Shown: one piece after another, positions 1 to 11,079 of the stretch
How the letters are laid out: each line of letters opens with the position of its first letter
Position numbering within the stretch: position 1 is the first letter of the stretch
Assembly: GCF_048564905.1 (NCBI RefSeq)
Contig: NW_027328740.1
Span: 68,824,662 to 68,888,661, forward strand
DNA: 64,000 nucleotides
DNA from: Vicugna pacos
Lineage: Eukaryota > Chordata > Mammalia > Artiodactyla > Camelidae
Direction of reading: 5' to 3'
Made by a program: the position numbers and the translations under genes
Notes under the pieces: generated by a model
The model's input: only the letters and a program-made list of their open reading frames with translations
Databases searched by the model: none
What the model was told of the DNA's origin: nothing

Positions 1-2850
1 TGCAGGATAAACCCTTACTCTGGTTTCTCAGTCTGTTTCCTAGTGCCGGTTTGAAGTGCCTGCCGTTTTCACTGTAAAACCGAGTTGGATCTTGTACCAC
101 CCCATATATATGTATGGAGTGGAGTTTGCAACTGAAATGAAACTTTGTGTTCCCTTCAAGCTAGGTGAAGGACGGCTTTCACACACACTTAACTCTCAGA
201 AATGAGCATGTGGAGAGACGTTCGTTCATCCACCACAAAGGGAACGGGTTGCAGGAGAAACCCTTACATTGGTTTCTCAGTATGTTTCCTAGTGCCATTT
301 TAATGTGCATGCCGTTTTCACTGTAAAACGGAGTTGGAGCTTGTACCTCCCCATATATATGTATGGAGTGGAGTTGGCAAATGAAAAGAAACTTTGTGTT
401 CCCTTCAAGCTAGGTGAAGGACGGCTTTCACACACACTTATCTCTCAGAACTGAGCATGTGGAGAGACGTTCGTTCATCCAGCACAAAGGGAACGGATTG
501 CAGGAGAAACCCTTACTCTGGTTTCTCAGTCTGTTTCCTAGTGCCGGTTTGAAGTGCCTGCCGTTTTCACTGTAAAACCGAGTTGGAGCTTGTACCTCCT
601 CATATATATGTATGGAGTGGACTTTGCAACTGAAAAGAAACTGTGTGTTCCCATCAAGCTAGGTGAAGGACGGCTTTCACACACACTTATCTCTCAGAAC
701 TGAGCATGTGGAGAGACGTTCGTTGATCCAGCACAAAGGGAACGGGTTGCAGGAGAAATCCTAACTCTAGTTTCTCAGGCTGTTTCCTAGTGTCGGTTTG
801 AAGTGCCTACCGTTTTCACTGTAAAACCGAGTTGGAGCTTGTACCTCCCCATATATATGTATGAAGTAGTGTTTGCAACTGAAAAGAAACTTTGTGTTTC
901 CTTCAAGATAATTGAAGGATGGCTTTCACACACAATTATCTCTCAGAACTGAGCATGTGGAGAGACGTTCGTTGATCCAGCACAAAGGGAACGGGTTGCA
1001 GGAGAAATCCTAACTCTAGTTTCTCAGGCTGTTTCCTAGTGTCGGTTTGAAGTGCCTACCGTTTTCACTGTAAAACCGAGTTGGAGCTTTTACCTCCCCA
1101 TATATATGTATGGATTGGAGTTGGCAACTGAAAAGAAACTTTGTGTTCCCTTCAAGCTAGGTGAAGGACGGCTTTCAAACACACTTATCTCTCAGAACTG
1201 AGCATGTGGAGAGACGTTCGTTCATCCAGCACAAAGGGAACGGGTTGCAGGAGAAACCCTTACTCTGGTTTCTCAGTCGGTTTCCTAGTGCCGGTTTGAA
1301 GTGCCTGCCGTTTTCACTGTAAAACCGAGTTGGAGCTTGTACCTCCCCATATATATGTATGGAGTGGAGTTGGCAACTGAAAAGAAACTTTGTGTTCCCT
1401 TCAAGCTATGTGAAGGACGGCTTTCACACACACTTACCTCTCAGAACTGAGCATGTGGAGAGACGTTCGTTCATCCAGCACAAAGGGAACGGGTTGCAGG
1501 AAAAACCCTTACTCTGGTTTCTCAGTCGGTTTCCTAGTGACGGTTTGAAGTGCCTGCCGTTTTCACTGTAAAACCGAGTTGGAGCTTGTACCTCCCCATA
1601 TATATGTATGGAGTGGAGTTGGCAACTGAAAAGAAACTTTGTGTTCCCTTCAAGCTAGGTGAAGGACGGCTTTCACACACATTTATCTCTCAGAACTGAG
1701 CATGTGGAGAGACGTTCGTTCATCCAGCACAAAGGGAAAGGGTTGCAGGAGAAACCCTTACTCTGGTTTCTCAGTCTGTTTCCTAGTGCCGGTTTGAAGT
1801 GCCTGCCGTTTTCACTGTAAAACCGAGTTGGAGCTTGTACCTAACCATATATATGTATGGTGTGGAGTTGGCTACTGAAAAGAAACTTTGTGTTCCCTTC
1901 AAGATATGTGAAGGACGGCTTTCACACACACTTATCTCTCAGAACTGAGCATGTGGAGAGACGTTCGTTCATCCAGCACAAAGGGAACGGGTTGCAGGAA
2001 AAACCCTTACTCTGGTTTCTCAGTCGGTTTCCTAGTGACGGTTTGAAGTGCCTGCCGTTTTCACTGTAAAACCGAGTTGGAGCTTGTACCTCCCCATATA
2101 TATGTATGGAGTGGAGTTGGCAACTGAAAAGAAACTTTGTGTTCCCTTCAAGCTAGGTGAAAGACGGCTTTCACACACACTTATCTCTCAGAACTGAGCA
2201 TGTGGAGAGACGTTCCTTCATCCAGCCCAAAGGGAACGGGTTGCAGGAGAAACCCTTACTCTGGTTTCTCAGTCGGTTTCCTAGTGCCGGTTTGAATTGC
2301 CTGCCGTTTTCACTGTAAAACCGAGTTGGAGTTTGTACCTAACCATATATATGTATGGAGTGGAGTTGGCAACTGAAAAGAAACTTTGTGTTCCCTTCAA
2401 GCTAGGTGAAGGACGGCTTTCAAACACAATTATCTCTCAGAACTGAGCATGTGGAGAGACGTTCGTTCATCCAGCACAAAGGGAACGGGTTGCAGGGGAA
2501 ACCCTTACTCGGGTTTCTCAGTCGGTTTCCTAGTGCCGGTTTGAAGTGCCTGCCTTTTTCACTGTAAAACCGAGTTGGAGCTTGTACCTCCCCATATATA
2601 TGTATGGATTGGAGTTGGCAACTGAAAAGAAACTTTGTGTTCCCTTCAAGCTAGTTGAAGGACGGCTTTCACACACACATATCTCTCAGAACTGAGCATG
2701 TGTAGAGACGTTCGTTCATCCAGCACAAAGGGAACGGGTTGCCGGATAAACCCTTACTCTGGTTTCTCAGTCGGTTTCCTAGTGCCGGTTTGAAGTGCAT
2801 GCCAATTTCACTGTAAAACCGAGTTGGAGCTTGAACCTCCCCATATATAT
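1..2850. repeat. Divergent left part of the array
   Basis: Units here carry the most private differences. The full unit 111-359 has about 15 differences from consensus (for example ggagtttgcaac, gaaatgaaac, cagaaatgag, catccaccac, ccattttaatgtgc), near 6%. The unit at 858 has a similar number (atgaagtagtg, tttccttcaagataattg, aaggatgg). Units in the middle of the window typically show only a few. Array edges are often older and less homogenised, so the array boundary may lie not far to the left, but no flank is visible. Confidence 0.7.
722..1087. repeat. One-unit duplication or conversion tract
   Basis: Two neighbouring units share a rare set of variants over about 117 bp (722-838 and 971-1087, spacing 249): gttgatcc, ggagaaatcctaac, ctctagtttc, caggctg, gtgtcgg and cctaccg. 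The DNA between them is strongly different, so only this part was copied between adjacent units, or one unit was duplicated and then part-converted. Confidence 0.75.
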
Positions 2851-4231
2851 GTATGGAGTGGAGTTGGCCACTGAAAAGAAACTTTGTGTTCCCTTCAAGC
2901 TATGTGAAGGACGGCTTTCACACACACTTATCTCTCAGAACTGAGCATGTGGAGAGACTTTCGTTCATCCAGCACAAAGGGAACGGGTTGCAGGAGAAAC
3001 CCTTACTCTGGTTTCTCAGTCTGTTTCCTAGTGCCGGTTTGAAGTGCCTGCCTTTTTCACTGTAAAACCGAGTTGGAGATTGTACCTCCCCATATATATG
3101 TATGGAGTGGAATTTGCAACTGAAAAGAAACTTTGTGTTCCCTTCAAGCTAGGTGAAGGACGGCTTTCAAACACACTTATCTCTCAGAACTGAGCATGTG
3201 GAGAGACGATCGTTCATCCAGCACAAAGGGAACGGGTTGCAGGATAAACCCTTACTCTGGTTTCTCAGTCTGTTTCCTAGTGCCGGTTTGAAGTGCCTGC
3301 CGTTTTCACTGTAAAACCGAGTTGGAGCTTTTACCTCCCCATATATATGTATGGATTGGAGTTGGCAACTGAAAAGAAACTTTGTGTTCCCTTCAAGCTA
3401 GGTGAAGGACGGCTTTCAAACACACTTATCTCTCAGAACTGAGCATGTGGAGAGACGTTCGTTCATCCAGCACAAAGGGAACGGGTTGCAGGAGAAACCC
3501 TTACTCTGGTTTCTCAGTCGGTTTCCTAGTGCCGGTTTGAAGTGCCTGCCGTTTTCACTGTAAAACCGAGTTGGAGCTTGTACCTCCCCATATATATGTA
3601 TGGAGTGGAGTTGGCAACTGAAAAGAAACTTTGTGTTCCCTTCAAGCTATGTGAAGGACGGCTTTCACACACACTTATCTCTCAGAACTGAGCATGTGGA
3701 GAGACGTTCGTTCATCCAGCACAAAGGGAACGGGTTGCAGGAAAAACCCTTACTCTGGTTTCTCAGTCGGTTTCCTAGTGACGGTTTGAAGTGCCTGCCG
3801 TTTTCACTGTAAAACCGAGTTGGAGCTTGTACCTCCCCATATATATGTATGGAGTGGAGTTGGCAACTGAAAAGAAACTTTGTGTTCCCTTCAAGCTAGG
3901 TGAAGGACGGCTTTCACACACATTTATCTCTCAGAACTGAGCATGTGGAGAGACGTTCGTTCATCCAGCACAAAGGGAACGGGTTGCAGGAGAAACCCTT
4001 ACTCTGGTTTCTCAGTCTGTTTCCTAGTGCCTGTTTGAAGTGCCTGCCGTTTTCACTGTAAAACCGAGTTGGAGCTTGTACCTAACCATATATATGTATG
4101 GTGTGGAGTTGGCAACTGAAAAGAAACTTTGTGTTCCCTTCAAGATATGTGAAGGACGGCTTTCACACACACTTATCTCTCAGAACTGAGCATGTGGAGA
4201 GACGTTCGTTCATCCAGCACAAAGGGAACGG
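1083..4231. repeat. Pair of four-unit blocks 9 units apart
   Basis: The block about 1083-1990 recurs at about 3324-4231 with an offset of 2241 bp, exactly 9 units. Shared markers in order are tatggattgg with tttcaaacac, gtcggtttcc, caagctatgtgaagg, ggaaaaaccc with gtgacgg, acacatttatc, gtacctaacc with tatggtgtgg, and caagatatgtg. Differences are few (cttacctc against cttatctc, ggctactg against ggcaactg, aaaggg against aacggg). Confidence 0.85.
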
Positions 4232-4799
4232 GTTGCAGGAGAAACCCTTACTCGGGTTTCTCAGTCGGTTTCCTAGTGCCGGTTTGAAGTGCCTGCCGTT
4301 TTCACTGTAAAACCGAGTTGGAGCTTGTACCTCCCCATATATATGTATGGAGTGGAGTTGGCAACTGACAAGAAACTTTGAGTTCCATTCAAGCTAGGTG
4401 AAGGACAGCTTTCACACACACTTATCTCTCAGAACTGAGCATGTGGAGAGACGTTCGTTCATCCAGCACAAAGGGAACGGGTTGCAGGAGAAACCCTTAC
4501 TCTGGTATCTCAGTCTGTTTCCTAGTTCCGGTTTGAAGTGCCTGCCGTTTTCACTGTAAAACCGAGTTGGAGTTGGTACCTCCCCATATATATGTATGGA
4601 GTGGAGTTGGCAACTGAAAAGAAACTTTGTGTTCCCTTCAAGCTAGGTGAAGGACGGCTTTCACACACACTTATCTCTCAGAACTGAGCATGTGGAGAGA
4701 CGTTCGTTCATCCAGCACAAAGGGAACGGGTTGCAGGAGAAACCCTTACTCTGGATTCTCATTCGGTTTCCTAGTGACGTTTTGAAGTGCCTGCCGTTT

Positions 4800-7460
4800 T
4801 CACTGTAAAACCGAGTTGGAGCTTGTACCTCCCCATATATATGTATGGAGTGGAGTTGGCAACTGAAAAGAAACTTTGTGTTCCCTTCAAGCTAGGTGAA
4901 GGACGGCTTTCACACACACTTATCTCTCAGAACTGAGCATGTGGAGAGACGTTCGTTCATCCAGCACAAAGGGAACGGGTTGCAGGAGAAACCCTTACTC
5001 GGGTTTCTCAGTCTGTTTCCTAGTGCCGTTTTGAAGTGCCTGCCGTTTTCACTGTAAAACAGAGTTGGAGCTTGTACCTCCCCAAATATATGTATGGAGT
5101 GGAGTTGGCAACTGAAAAGAAACTTTGTGTTCCCTTCAAGCTAGGTGAAGGACGGCTTTCACACACACTTATCTCTCAGAACTGAGCATGTGGAGAGACG
5201 TTCGTTCATCCAGCACAAAGGGAAAGGGTTGCAGGAGAAATCCTTACTCTGGTTTCTCAGTCTGTTTCCTAGTGCCGGTTTGAAGTGCCTGCCGTTTTCA
5301 CTGTAAAACCGAGTTGGAGCTTGTACCTCCCCATATATATGTATGGAGTCAAGTTGGCAACTGAAAAGAAACTTTGTGTTCCCTTCAAGCTAGGTGAAGG
5401 ACGGCTTTCACACACACTTATCTCTCAGAACTGAGCATGTGGAGAGACGTTCGTTCATCCAGCAAAATGGGAACGGGTTGCAGGAGAAACCCTTACTCTG
5501 AATTCTCATTCGGTTTCCTAGTGCCGTTTTGAAGTGCCTGCCGTTTTCACTGTAAAACCGAGTTGGAGCTTGTACCTCCCCATATATATGTATGGAGTGG
5601 AGTTGGCAACTGAAAAGAAACTTTGTGTTCCCTTCAAGCTAGGTGAAGGACGGCTTTCACACACACTTATCTCTCAGAACTGAGCATGTGGAGAGACGTT
5701 CGTTCATCCAGCACAAAGGGAACGGGTTGCAGGAGAAATCCTTACTCTGGTTTCTCAGTCTGTTTCCTAGTGCCGGTTTGAAGTGCCTGCCGTTTTCACT
5801 GTAAAACCGAGTTGGAGCTTGTACCTCCCCATATATATGTATGGAGTGGAGTTGGCAACTGAAAAGAAACTTTGTGTTCCCTTCAAGCTAGGTGAAGGAC
5901 GGCTTTCACACACACTTATCTCTCAGAACTGAGCATGTGGAGAGACGATCGTTCATCCAGCACAAAGGGAACGGGTTGCAGGAGAAACCCTTACTCTGGT
6001 TTCTCAGTCTGTTTCCTAGTGCCGGTTTGAAGTGACTGCCGTTTTCACTGTAAAACCGAGTTGGAGCTTTTACCTCCCCATATACATGTATGGATTGGAG
6101 TTGGCAACTGAAAAGAAACTTTGTGTTCCCTTCAAGCTAGGTGAAGGACGGCTTTCAAACACACTTATCTCTCAGAACTGAGCATGTGGAGAGACGTTCG
6201 TTCATCCAGCACAAAGGGAACGGGTTGCAGGAGAAACCCTTACTCTGGTTTCTCAGTCGGTTTCCTAGTGCCGGTTTGAAGTGCCTGCTGTTTTCACTGT
6301 AAAACCGAGTTGGAGCTTGTACCTCCCCATATATATGTATGGAGTGGAGTTGGCAACTGAAAAGAAACTTTGTGTTCCCTTCAAGCTAGGTGAAGCACGG
6401 CTTTCACACACACTTATCTCTCAGAACTGAGCATGTGGAGAGACGTTCGTTCATCCAGCACAAATGGAACGGGTTGCAGGAGAAACCCTTACTCTGGATT
6501 CTCATTCGGTTTCCTAGTGACGTTTTGAAGTGCCTGCCGTTTTCACTGTAAAACCGAGTTGGAGCTTGTACCTCCCCATATATATGTATGGAGTGGAGTT
6601 GGCAACTGAAAAGAAACTTTGTGTTCCCTTCAAGCTAGTTTAAGGACGGCTTTCACACACACTTATCTCTCAGAACTGAGCATGTGGAGAGACGTTCGTT
6701 CATCCAGCACAAAGGGAACGGGTTGCAGGAGAAACCCTTACTCTGGTTTCTCAGTCTTTCTCTTGTGCCGGTTTGAAGTGCCTGCCGTTTTCACTGTAAA
6801 ACCGAGTTGGAGCTTGTACCTCCCCATATATATGTATGGAGTGGAGTTGGCAACTGAAAAGAAACTTTGTGTTCCCTTCAAGCTAGGTGAAGGACGGCTT
6901 TCACACACACTTATCTCTCAGAACTGAGCATGTGGAGAGACGTTCGTTCATCCAGCACAAAGGGAACGGGTTGCAGGAGAAACCCTTACTCTGGTTTCTC
7001 AGTCTGTTTCCTAGTGCCGGTTTGAAGTGCCTGCCGTTTTCACTGTAAAACCGAGTTGGAGCTTGTACCTCCCCATATATATGTATGGAGTGGAGTTGGC
7101 AACTGAAAAGAAACTTTGTGTTCCCTTCAAGCTAGGTGAAGGACGGCTTTCACACACACTTATCTCTCAGAACTGAGCATGTGGAGAGACGTTCGTTCAT
7201 CCAGCACAAAGGGAACGGGTTGCAGGAGAAACCCTTACTCGGGTTTCTCAGTCTGTTTCCTAGTGCCGGTTTGAAGTGCCTGCCGTTTTCACTGTAAAAC
7301 AGAGTTGGAGCTTGTACCTACCCAAATATATGTATGGAGTGGAGTTGGCAACTGAAAAGAAACTTTGTGTTCCCTTCAAGCTAGGTGAAGGACGGCTTTC
7401 ACACACACTTATCTCTCAGAACTGAGCATGTGGAGAGACGTTCGTTCATCCAGCACAAAG
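4800..7460. repeat. Further 9-unit pair in the left part
   Basis: About 4800-5220 and 7040-7460 share ctcgggtttctcagtctg, aaacagagttgg and cccaaatata, with an offset of 2240 bp (9 units minus the single base lost near 6757). Together with 1.1/3.3 kb this makes 9 units a recurring distance in the first 9 kb. It is not a clean higher-order repeat, because the units between do not match in register. Confidence 0.7.
6750..6766. repeat. Unit with a private 1-bp deletion
   Basis: The consensus cagtctgtttcctagtg reads cagtctttctcttgtg here, one base shorter and with local substitutions. It shifts unit phase for everything to the right and brings another frame into a 102-codon open stretch. I saw no second copy of this change. 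Confidence 0.75.
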
Positions 7461-7809
7461 GGAACGGGTTGCAGGAGAAACCCTTACTCTGGTTTCTCAG
7501 TCTGTTTCCTAGTGCCGGTTTGAAGTGCCTGCCGTTTTCACTGTAAAACCTAGTTGGAGCTTGTACCTCCCCATATATATGTATGGAGTGGAGTTGGCAA
7601 CTGAAAAGAAACTTTGTGTTCCCTTCAAGCTAGGTGAAGGACGGCTTTCAAACACACTTATCTCTCAGAACTGAGCATGTGGAGAGACGATCGTTCATCC
7701 AGCACAAAGGGAACGGGTTGCAGGAGAAACCCTTACTCTGGTTTCTCAGTCTGTTTCCTAGTGCCGGTTTGAAGTGCCTGCCGTTTTCACTGTAAAACCG
7801 AGTTGGAGC

Positions 7810-9000
7810 TTGAACCTCCCCATATATATGTATGGATTGGAGTTGGCAACTGAAAAGAAACTTTGTGTTCCCTTCAAGCTAGGTGAAGGACGGCTTTCAA
7901 ACACACTTATCTCTCAGAACTGAGCATGTGGAGAGACGTTCGTTCATCCAGCACAAAGGGAACGGGTTGCAGGAGAAACCCTTACTCTGGTTTCTCAGTC
8001 GGTTTCCTAGTGCCGGTTTGAAGTGCCTGCCGTTTTCACTGTAAAACCGAGTTGGAGCTTGTACCTCCCCATATATATGTATGGAGTGGAGTTGGCAACT
8101 GAAAAGAAACTTTGTGTTCCCTTCAAGCTAGGTGAAGGACGGCTTTCACACACATTTATCTCTCAGAACTGAGCATGTGGAGAGACGTTCGTTCATCCAG
8201 CACAAAGGGAACGGGTTGCAGGAGAAACCCTTACTCTGGTTTCTCAGTCTGTTTCCTAGTGCCGGTTTGAAGTGCCTGCCGTTTTCACTGTAAAACCGAG
8301 TTGGAGCTTGTACCTAACCATATATATGTATGGTGTGGAGTTGGCAACTGAAAAGAAACTTTGTGTTCCCTTCAAGATATGTGAAGCACGGCTTTCACAC
8401 ACATTTATCTCTCAGAACTGAGCATGTGGAGAGACGTTCGTTCATCCAGCACAAAGGGAACGGGTTGCAGGAGAAACCCTTACTCGGGTTTCTCAGTCGG
8501 TTTCCTAGTGCCGGTTTGAAGTGCCTGCCGTTTTCACTGTAAAACCTAGTTGGAGCTTGTACCTCCCCTTATATATGTATGGAGTGGAGTTGGCAACTGA
8601 CAAGAAACTTTGAGTTCCATTCAAGCTAGGTGAAGGACGGCTTTCACACACACTTATCTCTCAGAACTGAGCATGTGGAGAGACGTTCGTTCATCCAGCA
8701 CAAAGGGAACGGGTTGCAGGAGAAACCCTTACTCTGGTTTCTCAGTCTGTTTCCTAGGGCCGGTTTGAAGTGCCTGCCGTTTTCACTGTAAAACCGAGTT
8801 GGAGCTTGTACCTCCCCATATTTATGTATGGAGTGGAGTTGGCAACTGAAAAGAAACTTTGTGTTCCCTTCAAGCTATGTGAAGGACGGCTTTCACACAC
8901 ACTTATCTCTCAGAACTGAGCATGTGGAGAGACGTTCGTTCATCCAGCACAAAGGGAACGGGTTGCAGGAGAAACCCTTACTCTGGTATCTCAGTCTGTT
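7810..9000. repeat. Third copy of the 3.3-4.5 kb block, 17-18 units away
   Basis: The tatggattgg unit at 7832 matches 3351 (4481 bp, 18 units minus 1 base). The gtacctaacc/tatggtgtgg unit at 8330 matches 4098 (4232 bp, 17 units minus 1), the gcaactgacaag unit at 8593 matches 4361, and tctggtatctc at 8982 matches 4501 (18 units minus 1). The change from 18 to 17 and back means one unit of the older block is absent here and one is added near 8.7-8.9 kb. Confidence 0.8.
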
Positions 9001-10647
9001 TCCTAGTTCCGGTTTGAAGTGCCTGCCGTTTTCACTGTAAAACCGAGTTGGAGCTTGTACCTCCCCATATATATGTATGGAGTGGAGTTGGCAACTGAAA
9101 AGAAACTTTGTGTTCCCTTCAAGCTAAGTGAAGGACGGCTTTCACACACACTTATCTCTCAGAACTGAGCATGTGGAGAGACGTTCGTTCATCCAGCACA
9201 AAGGGAACGGGTTGCAGGAGAAACCCTTACTCTGGATTCTCATTCGGTTTCCTAGTGACGTTTTGAAGTGCCTGCCGTTTTCACTGTAAAACCGAGTTGG
9301 AGCTTGTACCTCCCCATATATATGTATGGAGTGGAGTTGGCAACTGAAAAGAAACGTTGTGTTCCCTTCAAGCTAGGTTAAGGACGGCTTTCACACACAC
9401 TTATCTCTCAGAACTGAGCATGTGGAGAGACGTTCGTTCATCCAGCACAAAGGGAACGGGTTGCAGGAGAAACCCTTACTCTGGTTTCTCAGTCTGTTTC
9501 CTAGTGCCGGTTTGAAGTGCCTGCCGTTTTCACTGTAAAACCGAGTTGGAGCTTGTACCTCCCCATATATATGTATGGAGTGGAGTTGGCAACTGAAAAG
9601 AAACTTTGTGTTCCCTTCAAGCTAGGTGAAGGACGGCTTTCACACACACTTATCTCTCAGAACTGAGCATGTGGAGAGACGTTCGTTCATCCAGCACAAA
9701 GGGAACGGGTTGCAGGAGAAACCCTTACTCTGGATTCTCATTCGGTTTCCTAGTGACGTTTTGAAGTGCCTGCCGTTTTCACTGTAAAACCGAGTTGGAG
9801 CTTGTACCTCCCCATATATATGTATGGAGTGGAGTTGGCAACTGAAAAGAAACGTTGTGTTCCCTTCAAGCTAGGTTAAGGACGGCTTTCACACACACTT
9901 ATCTCTCAGAACTGAGCATGTGGAGAGACGTTCGTTCATCCAGCACAAAGGGAACGGGTTGCAGGAGAAACCCTTACTCTGGTTTCTCAGTATTTTTCCT
10001 AGTGCCGGTTTGAAGTGCCTGCCGTTTTCACTGTAAAACCGAGTTGGAGCTTGTACCTCCCCATATATATGTATGGAGTGGAGTTGGCAACTGAAAAGAA
10101 ACTTTGTGTTCCCTTCAAGCTAGGTGAAGGACGGCTTTCACACACACTTATCTCTCAGAACTGAGCATGTGGAGAGACGTTCGTTCATCCAGCACAAAGG
10201 GAACGGGTTGCAGGAGAAACCCTTACTCTGGATTCTCATTCGGTTTCCTAGTGACGTTTTGAAGTGCCTGCCGTTTTCACTGTAAAACCGAGTTGGAGCT
10301 TGTACCTCCCCATATATATGTATGGAGTGGAGTTGGCAACTGAAAAGAAACGTTGTGTTCCCTTCAAGCTAGGTTAAGGACGGCTTTCACACACACTTAT
10401 CTCTCAGAACTGAGCATGTGGAGAGACGTTCGTTCATCCAGCACAAAGGGAACGGGTTGCAGGAGAAACCCTTACTCTGGTTTCTCAGTATTTTTCCTAG
10501 TGCCGGTTTGAAGTGCCTGCCGTTTTCACTGTAAAACCGAGTTGGAGCTTGTACCTCCCCATATATATGTATGGAGTGGAGTTGGCAACTGAAAAGAAAC
10601 TTTGTGTTCCCTTCAAGCTAGGTGAAGGACGGCTTTCACACACACTT

Positions 10648-10701
10648 ATCTCTCAGAACTGAGCATGTGGAGAGACGTTCGTTCATCCAGCACAAAGGGA
10701 A
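10648..10701. repeat. Conserved segment of the unit (unit bases about 81-134)
   Basis: From atctctcagaactgag through the tail of cagcacaaagggaa, most units are identical. Recurrent changes in this part are few: gacgatcg, gttctttc, gacttt, and ctgtcag in a handful of units. The same units usually carry several differences in unit bases 145-195. Uneven conservation along a satellite unit is often read as constraint from a bound protein or as uneven conversion. No binding protein can be named from sequence. Confidence 0.6.
10652..10663. other. Short inverted repeat ctcag-aa-ctgag in each unit
   Basis: Unit bases 85-89 and 92-96 are exact reverse complements separated by aa. As a hairpin the two-base loop is too tight, so about four pairs with a four-base loop is realistic. 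It lies in the most conserved part of the unit and is intact in almost all copies. A block of four related units (41.5, 44.2, 52.5 and 53.7 kb) carries aggactgag, which changes one base of the spacer and keeps both arms. Confidence 0.6.
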
Positions 10702-10711
10702 CGGGTTGCAG

Positions 10712-10762
10712 GAGAAACCCTTACTCTGGTTTCTCAGTCTGTTTCCTAGTGCCGGTTTGAAG
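10712..10762. repeat. Variable segment of the unit (unit bases about 145-195)
   Basis: Most subfamily-defining variants fall here: ggataaac and ggaggaac, ccctgac for cccttac, ctcggg for ctctgg, ggattctc and ggaatctc for ggtttctc, cattcgg for cagtctg, gtcgg for gtctg, agggcc, gtgacg, gtaccgg, ccgttttg, ccgggttg and ggttagaag. Combinations of these let blocks of units be traced to each other and were the main markers for the duplications listed here. Confidence 0.75.
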
Positions 10763-10788
10763 TGCCTGCCGTTTTCACTGTAAAACCG
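10753..10788. other. Inverted repeat cggttt...aaaccg with an inner gtttt...aaaac hairpin
   Basis: Unit bases 186-191 (cggttt) and 216-221 (aaaccg) are exact reverse complements 24 bases apart. Inside and overlapping the right arm, gtttt and aaaac can pair around cactgt as an alternative fold. The left arm lies in the most variable part of the unit: ggttag, gggttg and cgtttt variants each remove one or more pairs and are common. That argues against strong selection on this fold. Confidence 0.5.
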
Positions 10789-10808
10789 AGTTGGAGCTTG
10801 TACCTCCC

Positions 10809-10818
10809 CATATATATG
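10809..10818. other. Perfect 10-bp AT palindrome catatatatg spanning the unit junction
   Basis: The sequence catatatatg (unit base 242 to base 2 of the next unit) equals its own reverse complement. It sits between ctcc on the left and tatggag on the right, so the arms ccata and tatgg can also pair around a 6-base loop. It is present in nearly every unit. Recurrent variants are catatttatg (57607, 59352, 59601, 59850, 62337), cccaaatata (5081, 7321) and catacatg (6084, 35701). Dyad-symmetric or cruciform-prone DNA is a reported property of several centromeric satellites; a role here is inference. Confidence 0.75.
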
Positions 10819-11079
10819 TATGGAGTGGAGTTGGCAACTGAAAAGAAACTTTGTGTTCCCTTCAAGCTAGGTGAAGGACGGCTTTCACACACACTTATCT
10901 CTCAGAACTGAGCATGTGGAGAGACGTTCGTTCATCCAGCACAAAGGGAACGGGTTGCAGGAGAAACCCTTACTCGGGTTTCTCAGTCTGTTTCCTAGTG
11001 CCGGTTTGAAGTGCCTGCCGTTTTCACTGTAAAACCGAGTTGGAGCTTGTACATCCCCATATTTATATATGAAGTGGGG

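Larger units (their letters stand above)
9220..10730. repeat. Two-unit (498 bp) repeat, three copies
   Basis: The marker set ggattctcattcgg, gtgacgtttt, gaaacgttgtg and ctaggttaagg occurs at 9234, 9732 and 10230, exactly 498 bp apart. Each is followed by a near-consensus partner unit, and in copies 2 and 3 the partner also carries cagtatttttcc (9984 and 10483). Related single units with the same ggattctcattcgg/gacgtttt signature lie at 4753 and 6496 (7 and 11 units away from their neighbours in the series), so the founder was probably drawn from the left part. Confidence 0.9.
10568..10816 (+). repeat. Reference satellite unit matching the consensus
   Basis: I chose this unit because it agrees with the majority base at every position. 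It runs from tgtatggagtgg to ccccatatata and is 249 bp with 62 G and 56 C. It contains 7 CpG against about 14 expected from base composition, an observed/expected ratio near 0.5, which would fit mild decay of methylated CpG but is weak evidence. The length equals 83 codons and is close to 24 turns of B-DNA at about 10.4 bp per turn. Unit coordinates in other entries count from base 1 of this copy. The start is arbitrary because the array is continuous. Confidence 0.95.

Noticed and set aside
10634-10647. (ca)n microsatellite in tttcacacacactt
   Set aside because: Only about four ca steps, nearly constant in length in all units. It is part of the unit and not a separate microsatellite.
10568-10700. 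Possible RNA polymerase III A and B boxes (tggagtggagttggc and cgttcgttcatcc), which would suggest a tRNA-derived SINE origin
   Set aside because: gttcg fits the core of a B box but the bases after it do not fit, and the A-box match is poor. No tRNA fold, poly-A tail or oligo-T terminator is present.
10678-10705. CENP-B box-like halves ttcg (unit 111-114) and cggg (unit 135-138)
   Set aside because: The CENP-B box needs these cores 11 bases apart start to start. Here they are 24 apart, and the central a is not in place, so it is not a usable box.
10804-10822. TATA-box-like catatatatg as a promoter
   Set aside because: An AT palindrome alone is too weak, and there is no gene, initiator or polyadenylation signal in the unit. 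Satellite transcription is possible but unsupported here.
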